In this document: positions 1 to 6,576 of the stretch, piece by piece | Layout of the letters: every line of letters starts with the position of its first letter | How positions within the stretch are numbered: position 1 is the stretch's first letter | Assembly (NCBI GenBank): GCA_031384695.1 | Contig: JANNAV010000227.1 | Coordinates: 1-9,678, forward strand | Direction: 5' to 3' | DNA from: JANNAV01 sp031384695 | Lineage (GTDB): Bacteria > Pseudomonadota > Alphaproteobacteria > Rhodobacterales > Rhodobacteraceae | DNA length: 9,678 bases | Translations under genes and position numbers: made by a program | The notes under the pieces: model-generated | What the model was told of the DNA's origin: nothing | The model's input: only the letters and a program-made list of their open reading frames with translations | Databases searched by the model: none

Positions 1-171
1 CCCGCTCTCGTCGCGATGCGCTTCAACCCGGACCTCAAGGCGAAGTATCAAGCCCTCCAAAACGCCGGAAAACCCGCCAAAGTCGCCATCACCGCCCTGA
101 TGCGAAAACTCATCGAACTGGCAAACACACTGGTCAAAGCCGATCGACTTGGGCAGCCAAAAGGGGCTTGA
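1..171 (+). CDS. IS110-family transposase, C-terminal fragment (cut by window edge)
   Basis: Reading frame 1 is open from the first base and stops with TGA at 169-171, giving 56 residues. The stretch FNPDLKAKYQAL, then GKPAKVAITALMRKLI and a final helix ELANTLVKADR, matches the conserved end of the C-terminal Transposase_20 (IS116/IS110/IS902) domain as I know it. In that family this domain follows an N-terminal DEDD/RuvC-like catalytic domain, which must lie left of the window, so intactness cannot be judged. The stop codon lies inside a 10-bp palindrome (CTTGATCAAG, 167-176). IS110 elements usually lack clear terminal inverted repeats, so the right end of the element cannot be placed; it should be within a few hundred bases downstream. 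The family call is fairly firm. The group within the family (IS110 or IS1111) is not determinable here. Confidence 0.8.
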   Translation, partial: PALVAMRFNPDLKAKYQALQNAGKPAKVAITALMRKLIELANTLVKADRLGQPKGA

Positions 172-549
172 TCAAGACGGATACTCTAAAATTGTCCCGT
201 CCCCGTTCTTCATTGCGCAAATATCCCACCGGGGTGCGGGGGTGTGAAACCCCCGCTTCTGGGCGCTGGGTGCGGGGGCGCGAGTCCCCCGCTTCTGGCC
301 GCTGGGCTGCGGAAGCACCCTGTCCCCAGCCGCCCTCCGGCACCCAAGGCCGATGTTGCCGCAAATCGTATCCCGTGCCGATGAACACCAAACCCGGCCA
401 ACGTGCCACCGCGGCCATGGCAGACCGGTGCGGGCAATGACCTCGCGAAAGCCGCTCATGCTGTCTCCACTGCGCGCGCACCCGCATCACCATCCCCGCA
501 ACCGCTTTGCCACTTTACGCCGCCCCCATTCCCCGGATAGGCCTGCCCG
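172..549. other. Gene-poor spacer between IS110 fragment and transporter gene
   Basis: No open frame here has convincing coding character or a recognisable family. The left part (172-231) is less GC-rich than the rest and may include the right end of the IS110 element. The middle holds two tandem hairpin units (232-303). The right part (304-549) has a minus-strand ATG at 457-459 preceded by a good Shine-Dalgarno (GGAGACAGC before ATG). Its frame runs 95 codons to a stop at 172-174 that abuts the transposase stop and passes through the hairpin repeats, so it is either spurious or the start of a gene whose remainder was lost. The transporter promoter should lie in the last 100 bases, but I see no strong -35/-10 pair. 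Confidence 0.6.
232..303. repeat. Tandem 36-bp repeat, two copies, each with a GC hairpin
   Basis: Units 232-267 and 268-303 are both 36 bp and agree at 31 positions. Each begins GGGTGCGGGGG and ends with a CCCCCGCTTCTGG-type tract. The first contains a perfect 8-bp stem (GCGGGGGT with ACCCCCGC, loop GTGAA, 236-256). The second has a 7-bp stem at 272-292. Four of the five differences fall in the hairpin loop region and the fifth is near the 3' end, so the paired bases are conserved. A degenerate third start (GGGCTGCGG) follows at 304. There is no T-tract on either strand, so a classical intrinsic terminator is not supported. Confidence 0.8.
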
Positions 550-1530
550 ATGCGCACCGTATCACAGCCCAAAACCGGCAAACCCGAAACCGGCAACCCC
601 GCCACCCCCAAGCCGCAAGACCGCGTCCTTGCTGGCATCGGCCTGATGCTGGCCTTCTGCGTGCTGGCGCCGCTGCTCGATACCTGCGCCAAACTGGCAA
701 CCGCCAGCATCCCGGTGGGCCAGATCACCACCGCCCGTTTCCTTGTGCAAAGCGCCCTGATGCTGCCGGTGGCCCTTGCCATGCGGCTGCCATGGCGCGT
801 GCCGCCGCGCATTCTGGCGCTGCTCGCCCTGCGCGCCCTGCTGTTGATCCTGTCGACCTTCACCTTTATCGCCGGGGTGAAATACATGCCGCTGGCCGAC
901 ACTCTGGCCATCGTCTTTGTCGAACCCTTCATCCTGTTGATCCTTGGCCACCTGATCTTTGGCGATCACATCGGCCCCCGGCGCATTGCCGCATCGGTGG
1001 CAGGCTTTGCCGGGGCCATGCTGGTGATCCAGCCCGCCCTGACGACCTTCGGCCTGGTGGCCCTGTTCCCGCTGGCCACGGCCTTCCTGTTTGCCGCCTA
1101 CATGCTGGTCACGCGCGCGATCTCGGCCCATATCCATGCCGTCACCCAACAACTGCACACCTCGCTGATCGGCCTCGCCATCTGCCTGCCGCTCAGCTGG
1201 GTCTTCCATGGCGCGGGCATCGCCCCGCTCTCTTCGGTGATGCCGCAAGGCTGGGTCTGGCTCTGGCTGTTCGGCGTCGGCTTCTGGGCGGCCGCCAGCC
1301 ACATGTGCATGACCGTGGCACTGCAATTCGCCCCGCCCTCCACCCTCGCACCCCTGCATTATCTTGAACTCGTCACCGCCGTCACGCTCGGCTACCTCGT
1401 GTTCGGCGATTTCCCCAACCCGCTCACCTGGGCGGGCATTGCCATCATCGCAGGCTCCGGCCTTTACGTCATCCACCGCGAGCGGATCACAGCACACGCA
1501 GCCCGCGCAGAACCGCAGCCAATGCGCTGA
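550..1530 (+). CDS. EamA/DMT-superfamily inner-membrane transporter
   Basis: The product is 326 residues, the usual length for a two-EamA-domain member of the drug/metabolite transporter superfamily. A Pro/Lys-rich cytoplasmic head (about 1-25) precedes roughly ten hydrophobic segments arranged as two halves (about 27-160 and 166-315). Family-like features are the short loops between helices, the half-ending segment LIFGDHIGPRRIAASVAGF (LVFGDFPNPLTWAGI in the second half), and glycine-rich final helices. Such proteins export or import small metabolites such as amino acids, nucleosides or S-adenosylmethionine, and the substrate cannot be read from sequence. The ATG at 550 is the first in frame after the upstream spacer, but the Shine-Dalgarno is weak, so the start could be internal (a Met at residue 33). 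The N-terminal coding sequence contains a near-perfect 15-bp tandem duplication. The 3' end overlaps the opposing thiamine pyrophosphokinase gene by 44 bp. Confidence 0.88.
   Translation: MRTVSQPKTGKPETGNPATPKPQDRVLAGIGLMLAFCVLAPLLDTCAKLATASIPVGQITTARFLVQSALMLPVALAMRLPWRVPPRILALLALRALLLILSTFTFIAGVKYMPLADTLAIVFVEPFILLILGHLIFGDHIGPRRIAASVAGFAGAMLVIQPALTTFGLVALFPLATAFLFAAYMLVTRAISAHIHAVTQQLHTSLIGLAICLPLSWVFHGAGIAPLSSVMPQGWVWLWLFGVGFWAAASHMCMTVALQFAPPSTLAPLHYLELVTAVTLGYLVFGDFPNPLTWAGIAIIAGSGLYVIHRERITAHAARAEPQPMR
572..601 (+). repeat. 15-bp tandem duplication in the transporter N-terminus
   Basis: AAACCGGCAAACCCG (572-586) is followed directly by AAACCGGCAACCCCG (587-601), with one mismatch. It is in frame (five codons) and encodes the TGKPE/TGNPA pair in the hydrophilic head of the transporter, where length change should be harmless. 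Confidence 0.85.
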
Positions 1531-2164
1531 CCGGCACGATCACCAGCATCCCCGGATTGGTGAAAACAAGCCGCACTGGCCCCGAAACCTGGTTCGACGT
1601 GCCGATCACGCCGCCGTTCACCCCGCCCGGCGCAAACCGCAACCCCGCAATCGGCCAGCGCAGCCCGGCGCTCTCCCCCGCCACCGCCGCCATCGGAAAC
1701 AACGACAGCCGCATGCCAACGGGCAACGCAAGCGTCAGAACCACCGCCGCCGGGGCGGCAAAGATCGCCTCCCGCGCGCTGACCAGCACGCAAGGCGGCG
1801 CAGGCATGCGCACCATGCCGCTCAGCACCGCCAGACTGTGATCCAGCCGCCCGCCGGTAAAGCCAACCCCCAACACGAAGGGCGCCGCAATCGCCCCCCG
1901 CGCCTTGTCGAAATCGGTACTCTCCTGCTCGCCGATCAGATGCAGCCGCCCCGCCAGCGCCGCCTTCGCCCGCTCTGATACCGAATCAAGATCGCCGATC
2001 ACCGCCTCGGGCGCAGCCCCCAAAGCCAGCAGCCGGTCCGCCCCGCCGTCCGCCGCCACCAGCCGCGGCGCCAGTTGCCGCACCCGCGCCAGCGTTCTGG
2101 CGCTAAAAACCGCACCTCCCGCCAGCGTCACCCCCACCCGGGATTGAACAATCACCCGATTCAT
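1487..2164 (-). CDS. thiN: Thiamine pyrophosphokinase (thiamine diphosphokinase)
   Basis: The product is 225 residues and transfers pyrophosphate from ATP to thiamine, giving thiamine diphosphate and AMP in the cytoplasm. The motifs appear in family order: AADGGADRLL (37-46), VIGDLDSV (55-62), ESTDFDKA (81-88) and GGRLDHS (104-110). These acidic clusters bind Mg-ATP in characterised enzymes. The C-terminal thiamine-binding half shows the GVIGTSNQ and LVFTNPGML segments expected of the family. The gene symbol follows Bacillus subtilis usage. The ATG at 2162-2164 has AAGGAA about ten bases upstream. The gene converges on the EamA transporter, overlapping its 3' end by 44 bp, with no terminator between them. 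I see no TPP riboswitch in its leader, so regulation is unknown. The adjacent transporter is not necessarily functionally linked, since it lies on the other strand. Confidence 0.92.
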   Translation of the reverse strand: MNRVIVQSRVGVTLAGGAVFSARTLARVRQLAPRLVAADGGADRLLALGAAPEAVIGDLDSVSERAKAALAGRLHLIGEQESTDFDKARGAIAAPFVLGVGFTGGRLDHSLAVLSGMVRMPAPPCVLVSAREAIFAAPAAVVLTLALPVGMRLSLFPMAAVAGESAGLRWPIAGLRFAPGGVNGGVIGTSNQVSGPVRLVFTNPGMLVIVPVSALAAVLRGLRVL

Positions 2165-2307
2165 GCCGATACTGTTCCTTCAATTGCGGCAATCCGCCCG
2201 TTGCGGGAACACAATCAATCCTTCAAATCACCCTGTTTTGTCCATGGAATTGAACGCGGTCACCCCCATGTTGATCCCAACGAGCAGTCAATAAGGCGAG
2301 CATCCCC
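2165..2307. promoter_or_regulatory. Divergent intergenic region (kinase / acidic protein)
   Basis: These 143 bases separate two divergent starts, so promoters for both genes should lie here. The plus-strand gene has AAGGCGAG (2293-2300) just before its ATG as a ribosome binding site. On the minus strand, AAGGAA precedes the kinase ATG. The region is less GC-rich than its neighbours, as expected for promoters, but no -35/-10 pair is convincing enough to place. No THI-box (TPP riboswitch) signature is visible. Confidence 0.45.
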
Positions 2308-4899
2308 ATGATCGGTGCCAGTAAAATTCTAACGGTATCTTACGGAACCTTATCCTGCACTCTGGAAGGTTTTGACGAGCCGTTCAACACCATGAAGGCA
2401 ATCGCCGAGTATTTCCGCGATCTGGCCGCCGAAGACCGCTATTTTGGCGCCGAGCCGCCCACCCCCGATGCCGCCATGCTGCACCGCATCGCCGAGCGCG
2501 AAATCCACCGCCGGGTCGAGGCCAAGATACAGGAAAACGGCGTCCACCTGCGCGCCGACCCGGAATCCGGCAAATTCACCGCAACGCCAGTCTCGCCGGA
2601 GTTTGGCGTGCCGGATTTTAACGCCCCCCTCGCCGCCGCAATCGCAGCCCCCGCTTTGGCCCCTGCTTTGGCCCCCGCCTTGAGCGAAGCCGCCCCGGCC
2701 GCCACCTCGGCTCTGGCCAAACTCTCGGCCCTGCGCGCTGCCCAGATGAACGACATCAGCTTTGCCGCCCCCGTCCTGCCGCCAGCCGTGGCCCTGCAAG
2801 ATTACAGCGAAGATCAACACGCCGATGCCGAACAACCGCAGGTCGCTGTCGAGGCCGATTTCGGCGCGATGCTGGTCACAGCCGAACCCGACCACAGCGA
2901 ACCCGAATCTGAACCCGAATCTGGCGGGGCCGTCGCAGCCAGCTTCGAAGACGCCCCAGAAGATGAAGTCTCCACCCCGGATGCGGTGTTTCCTGCAGAC
3001 CCCGAAGATGACCCGCAAGATGATATCGCCGAACTGGCGCTTATCGACGGCGCGGATTATGCCGCCGACGAAGACGATCTCGATCTGATCGCGGCCGACG
3101 AAGCCCAACCGGCCCCTTTCGCGCCGGCCGAAGCACCCGACGCCGATCTCGACGACGATTTCGAATATACCCCGCAAACTGCCGAATTCGAAGTGACCGA
3201 ATTCGAAATCACGGAACTCGAAGCCGCAGAATTCGAAGCCTCGGAATTCGAAGCCTCGGAACCCGAAGCCTCAGAACCCGCATCCCCCGAAACCGAAGCC
3301 TCAGAACCCGCAGCCGCCCCCGAACCCTTCCCGGAATCCGCCGATGAAGTCGCAGCGGTCACCCCCGATGATGTGGCCGATGATGTGGCCGATGACGCCG
3401 CCGATGATGTGGCCTTCCTCGAATCGCTCGGCCTGATGATTGAACCGGCAGACGAGGTGGCCCCACAGGCCGCAGCGGCAAGCTTCGAACCCGAATCCTT
3501 CGAACCCGAATCCTTCGAACCAGAATCCTTCGAACCCGAGTTTGAACCGGCTCCGGCAGACGCCGCACCCGACGCCGCACCCGATCTCGCCTTCGCGCCA
3601 GATGTCGAACCCGAGACCGAAGCCAGATCAGCCCCCGAAATCGGTGAAAGGCTGCAACGCGCCCGGGCCCGGGTGATCAAGATCCGCCGCGCCGACGCGC
3701 CGCAAGCCGCATCTGAACCGGCCCCGGTTGTCGCGGCGGCTGCCGTGCCGCAACCCCAGACCCCGGCCCGCAGCCTGCTGACGCCTGATGCCGAAGCCGC
3801 CCTGCAAGCCGAACTCGCCGCCCTCGAAGCCGAAGCAGGCTTCGCCCCCGCAGAACCAATCGCATCCGAGCCGGTTGTTGAACAACTGCTCGCCGAGGTT
3901 CACCCCGCCGAGCCCACCCTGCACAACCCTGATCTCGCCGGGCTGGACCTGTCGGAAACCGAATCAGCCACCGTTGAGGCTGCCATCGAGGCCGCAAAAG
4001 AAACTGCAAAAGAAACTGCAGAAGAAACCGCAGAAGAAACCGCAGCCGATGCCGGTGCCGGTGCCGATGCCGACGATATCGCGCCCGAAACCGCCCCGCC
4101 CGTCGAATCCCGCAAACTGCCGGAGGCGGAATATGATGATGCCGATCTCAGCCGCCTGATGGCGCAAACCAATTCGGCGATGGATGTGCCCGATACCAAG
4201 CGCCGCCAGTCGGCCATCGCCCACCTCAAGGCCGCCGTTGCCGCCACCGTGGCCGAACGCCAGATCACCGGCGAAGACCACGCCCCCAGCGAGGAAAGCC
4301 GCGCCGAGGCCTATCGCAGCGATCTGAACCGCGTGGTCCGCCCGGGCCGCCCGCAATCGGCTGCCGCCGCTGCCGCTGCCGCAGACGCGCCCGTGCCAGG
4401 CCGTCCCAGCCTGCTGGTGCTGGTGTCCGAACAGCGCATCGACCGCCCGCAACCCTCCGTGGTGCCGCCATCGGCGCAGCCGATCCGCCCGCGCCGCATC
4501 TCCTCCGCCGCCCTGTCGCTGCAACCCCAACCCGCCCCCGACGAGGCACTGGATGCGCGCCGCAGCCTTGATCTTGAAGGTCAGGATACCGCCAACGTGT
4601 TCGCCGATGCCACCAGCTTCAGCGAATTTGCCGAAGGCCTCGGCGCCACCGGCCTTGCCGAGTTGATGGAGGCCGCCGCCGTCTACTGCGCCCAGCAGGG
4701 CCAGCCCAAATTCAACCGCCGCATGCTGATGCGCCATCTGGTCAGCGTGCCCGCCCTTGGCACCATCAACCGCGAAGACAGCCTGCGCACGCTGGGCAGC
4801 CTGTTGCGCGATGGCCGCTTTGCCATGGTGGAGCCGGGCAACTACGCGCTGACCGACCGCTCACTTTATGTGTCTGAAATCAACAAGTTCGCGGGCTGA
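2308..4899 (+). CDS. Large acidic repeat-rich protein of unknown function, conserved in Rhodobacteraceae
   Basis: The product is 863 residues with no signal peptide or membrane segment, so probably cytoplasmic. I recognise the ends as resembling a Rhodobacteraceae family next to purA (recollection, not searched), but no function is known to me. The N-terminal block (about 4-80) predicts two short strands, ILTVSYGTLSCTLEGF, then helices (MKAIAEYFRDLAAEDRYFG; a charged REIHRRVEAKIQENG helix). A very acidic Ala/Glu/Asp/Pro-rich middle (about 110-600) looks disordered and carries short in-frame tandem repeats. A basic patch, RLQRARARVIKIRR (448-461), interrupts it. Further conserved-looking blocks are near 609-655 (SRLMAQTNSAMD; HLKAAVAATVAER), YRSDLNRVVRPGRP (669-682), and a folded C-terminal domain (about 763-863) with FADATSFSEFAEGLGA and a winged-helix-like ending, GRFAMVEPGNYALTD. 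AAGGCGAG precedes the ATG. Two folded ends on a long acidic tether suggest a scaffold or nucleoid/complex-bridging role; this is inference only. Confidence 0.85.
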   Translation: MIGASKILTVSYGTLSCTLEGFDEPFNTMKAIAEYFRDLAAEDRYFGAEPPTPDAAMLHRIAEREIHRRVEAKIQENGVHLRADPESGKFTATPVSPEFGVPDFNAPLAAAIAAPALAPALAPALSEAAPAATSALAKLSALRAAQMNDISFAAPVLPPAVALQDYSEDQHADAEQPQVAVEADFGAMLVTAEPDHSEPESEPESGGAVAASFEDAPEDEVSTPDAVFPADPEDDPQDDIAELALIDGADYAADEDDLDLIAADEAQPAPFAPAEAPDADLDDDFEYTPQTAEFEVTEFEITELEAAEFEASEFEASEPEASEPASPETEASEPAAAPEPFPESADEVAAVTPDDVADDVADDAADDVAFLESLGLMIEPADEVAPQAAAASFEPESFEPESFEPESFEPEFEPAPADAAPDAAPDLAFAPDVEPETEARSAPEIGERLQRARARVIKIRRADAPQAASEPAPVVAAAAVPQPQTPARSLLTPDAEAALQAELAALEAEAGFAPAEPIASEPVVEQLLAEVHPAEPTLHNPDLAGLDLSETESATVEAAIEAAKETAKETAEETAEETAADAGAGADADDIAPETAPPVESRKLPEAEYDDADLSRLMAQTNSAMDVPDTKRRQSAIAHLKAAVAATVAERQITGEDHAPSEESRAEAYRSDLNRVVRPGRPQSAAAAAAAADAPVPGRPSLLVLVSEQRIDRPQPSVVPPSAQPIRPRRISSAALSLQPQPAPDEALDARRSLDLEGQDTANVFADATSFSEFAEGLGATGLAELMEAAAVYCAQQGQPKFNRRMLMRHLVSVPALGTINREDSLRTLGSLLRDGRFAMVEPGNYALTDRSLYVSEINKFAG
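2650..2685 (+). repeat. In-frame 12-bp repeats (PALA units)
   Basis: Three consecutive copies of a Pro-Ala-Leu-Ala type unit (residues 115-126), with codons CCC GCT TTG GCC, CCT GCT TTG GCC and CCC GCC TTG AGC. The TTG codons are unusual in this CTG-preferring gene, and their repetition supports recent duplication. Confidence 0.75.
3181..3315 (+). repeat. Glu-Phe-Glu / Ser-Glu-Pro-Glu coding repeat tract
   Basis: From residue 292 the gene repeats GAATTCGAA-type units, first every 12-15 bp (EFEV, EFEI, ELEA, EFEA, EFEA), passing into SEPEA units with GAACCCGAAGCCTC. It is in frame and highly acidic. The decay from exact to diverged copies indicates stepwise slippage expansion. Confidence 0.75.
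3367..3414 (+). repeat. Four 12-bp units encoding DDVA
   Basis: GATGATGTGGCC occurs at 3367-3378, 3379-3390 and 3403-3414. A diverged copy (GATGACGCCGCC) sits between them at 3391-3402. The units encode residues 354-369 (DDVA DDVA DDAA DDVA). Confidence 0.88.
3481..3540 (+). repeat. Four 15-bp units encoding SFEPE
   Basis: A 15-bp unit of the form (AGC/TCC) TTC GAA CCC GAA is repeated four times in a row (residues 392-411), with only three base-level deviations apart from the first serine codon and the last Glu codon. It is followed by a related FEPAP remnant. It is in frame and adds evenly spaced Phe residues to the acidic linker. Confidence 0.88.
3994..4041 (+). repeat. Four 12-bp units encoding AKET/AEET
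   Basis: GCAAAAGAAACT occurs twice (3994-4017) and GCAGAAGAAACC twice (4018-4041), giving residues 563-578. The A-rich codons (AAA, GAA, ACT) stand out from the GC-rich surroundings. The product is probably a charged helix. Confidence 0.88.
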
Positions 4900-4920
4900 G
4901 GCTGCCACTCATGCCCCCAA

Positions 4921-4955
4921 GGCAGGCGGAAAGGCCACCAGCCTTTCCGCCTGTC
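4921..4955. terminator. Strong hairpin between convergent genes, possible bidirectional terminator
   Basis: CAGGCGGAAAGGC (4923-4935) pairs perfectly with GCCTTTCCGCCTG (4941-4953) around a 5-base loop CACCA. The stem extends to 15 bp with one G-T pair. It lies between the stop of the acidic protein (4899) and the stop of the minus-strand DUF2842 gene (4972), the expected place for a shared terminator. Neither strand has a T-tract after the stem, so termination is inferred from position and stability only. The right arm is also the first copy of a 15-bp tandem repeat. Confidence 0.5.
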
Positions 4956-4970
4956 GCCTTTCCGCCTGTC
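4941..4970. repeat. Exact 15-bp tandem duplication next to the DUF2842 stop
   Basis: GCCTTTCCGCCTGTC occurs exactly twice in a row (4941-4955, 4956-4970) and is followed by a partial copy that runs into the DUF2842 stop codon (4972-4974 on the minus strand). The duplication gives the upstream left arm two alternative pairing partners. Confidence 0.9.
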
Positions 4971-4971
4971 G

Positions 4972-5211
4972 CTATTCGCCGCCGCGCACTTCCGGGTCCG
5001 GCTGCCCGATACCCCGGAACACGGATCGGAGCGGCAGCATCCACAAGATCCCCAACCCCAGATACACCGCCACCTCCACCCAGAACGCCGGACGCCCCCG
5101 CCAATCCGCCAGCCAATCCACCAGATTAACCGCCGCCACAATGTAAAGCGGCAACCCCACCAACAGCACCAAAAGCGCCACTCGCCGCCGCCCCTTGTAA
5201 CTCAACGCCAT
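4972..5211 (-). CDS. DUF2842 family small membrane protein
   Basis: The product is 79 residues: a basic start MALSYKGRRR, one hydrophobic helix (about 11-31), a short polar loop with DWRGRP, a second helix (about 42-58), and a C-terminal tail FRGIGQPDPEVRGGE. The two-helix layout with the loop Arg-Pro and the closing FRG-G-DP segment fits DUF2842, a small alphaproteobacterial inner-membrane family of unknown function. I chose the ATG at 5209-5211 rather than the TTG one codon upstream, because GAGGGGG sits five bases before this ATG. The purA stop is 36 bp upstream on the same strand with no terminator between, so the two are probably one transcript. Nothing in the protein indicates a link to purine synthesis. 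Confidence 0.85.
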   Translation of the reverse strand: MALSYKGRRRVALLVLLVGLPLYIVAAVNLVDWLADWRGRPAFWVEVAVYLGLGILWMLPLRSVFRGIGQPDPEVRGGE

Positions 5212-5247
5212 CAAAGCCCCCTCGCCCCAAGACCCGGCACGCCCGCC

Positions 5248-6540
5248 TCAGTCCGCAAACGGATCGGTCACCAGAATGGTGTCCTCACGTTCCGGCGAGG
5301 TGGAAAGTAGCGCCACCGGGCATTGGATCAACTCCTCGATCCGCCGCACATATTTGATCGCGGCCCCCGGCAGTTCGGCCCAACTGCGCGCGCCCGCCGT
5401 GGTCTCCGCCCACCCCGGCATCTCCTCATAGATCGGTGTGCAGCGGGCCTGGCTGTTCGCCGCCGTAGGCAGATAATCCAGCCGCACCCCGTCCAACTCA
5501 TAGCCCACACAGATTTTCAGCACCTCAAAGCCGTCCAGCACATCCAGCTTGGTCAAGGCGATGCCCGAAACCCCGCTGGTGGCACAGGTCTGCCGCACCA
5601 GCACCGCGTCAAACCAGCCGCAGCGCCGCTTGCGGCCAGTGACAGTGCCAAACTCATGCCCCCGCGTCCCCAACCGCTCACCGTCGGCATCAAACAACTC
5701 GGCCGGAAACGGCCCCTCGCCCACCCGTGTGGTATAGGCCTTCACGATCCCCAGCACGAAACCTATCGCCCCCGGCCCCATGCCGGTACCGGTGGCCGCC
5801 TGCCCGGCAATCACATTGCTGGAGGTGACGAACGGATAGGTGCCGAAATCTATGTCCAGCAACGCACCCTGCGCGCCCTCGAACAGAATCCGCTTGCCCG
5901 CGCGCCGCGCCTCGTTCAGCACCTTCCACACCGGTTTGGCATAGGGCAGCACCTCAACCGCGATCTCGCGCAGGGCCGCCAGCAAGGCCCCGCGGTCCAC
6001 CGGCTCCATCCCGAACCCCCGCCGCAGGGCGTCGTGATGCACCATCAGGCGGTCCACCCGCAACGCCAGCGTCGTCTCGTCGGCAAGGTCCGCAACCCGG
6101 ATCGCCCGCCGCCCCACCTTATCCTCATAGGCAGGCCCGATGCCGCGCCCGGTGGTGCCGATTTTCGCCACCGACGCCTGACCCTCGCGGGCCCGGTCCA
6201 ACTCGCCGTGCAGCGGCAGGATCAACGGCGCATTTTCCGCGATCATCAGGTTGTCGGGGGAAATCTCCACCCCTTGCCCCCGGAGCTTGGCAATCTCCGT
6301 CACCAGATGCCAGGGGTCCAGCACCACGCCGTTGCCGATCACGGAAAGCTTGCCGCCCCGCACGATCCCGCTCGGCAACAGGCTCAGCTTGTACACCTTG
6401 CCGTCGATGACAAGCGTGTGCCCGGCATTATGGCCGCCCTGAAACCGCGCGATGATATCGGCGCGCTCCGACAGCCAATCGACGATCTTGCCTTTTCCCT
6501 CGTCACCCCATTGGGCGCCGACAACGACGACGTTGGCCAT
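5248..6540 (-). CDS. purA: Adenylosuccinate synthetase
   Basis: The product is 430 residues, the normal full length for bacterial PurA. It joins aspartate to IMP using GTP, giving adenylosuccinate, the committed step from IMP to AMP. Visible motifs are the N-terminal GAQWGDEGKGK (8-18, containing the catalytic Asp13 and phosphate-binding glycines), GGHNAGHT with His41, TTGRGIGPAYEDK, the VTGRKRRCGWFD segment, and LTKLDVLDG, which supplies the guanine-binding Asp in characterised enzymes. The frame stays open for 44 codons upstream of the chosen start. However, the ATG at 6538-6540 begins the universally conserved MANVVVVGAQWGDEG start and is preceded by AAGGA with good spacing, so the longer frame is rejected. 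It leads a likely two-gene transcript with DUF2842. A palindrome lies about 43 bp upstream at a candidate promoter. Confidence 0.97.
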   Translation of the reverse strand: MANVVVVGAQWGDEGKGKIVDWLSERADIIARFQGGHNAGHTLVIDGKVYKLSLLPSGIVRGGKLSVIGNGVVLDPWHLVTEIAKLRGQGVEISPDNLMIAENAPLILPLHGELDRAREGQASVAKIGTTGRGIGPAYEDKVGRRAIRVADLADETTLALRVDRLMVHHDALRRGFGMEPVDRGALLAALREIAVEVLPYAKPVWKVLNEARRAGKRILFEGAQGALLDIDFGTYPFVTSSNVIAGQAATGTGMGPGAIGFVLGIVKAYTTRVGEGPFPAELFDADGERLGTRGHEFGTVTGRKRRCGWFDAVLVRQTCATSGVSGIALTKLDVLDGFEVLKICVGYELDGVRLDYLPTAANSQARCTPIYEEMPGWAETTAGARSWAELPGAAIKYVRRIEELIQCPVALLSTSPEREDTILVTDPFAD

Positions 6541-6576
6541 GCCTGATCCTTGCAGCTTGCTTGAAAACCGCCAACC

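Noticed and set aside
2165..2307. TPP riboswitch ahead of the thiamine pyrophosphokinase
   Set aside because: The conserved THI-box sequence (CTGAGA and partner segments) is not present on the minus strand.
5323..6546. Plus-strand open frame of 407 residues opposite purA
   Set aside because: It is antisense to clear PurA motifs, rich in Pro/Arg/His/Gln as expected of a shadow frame, and resembles no family.
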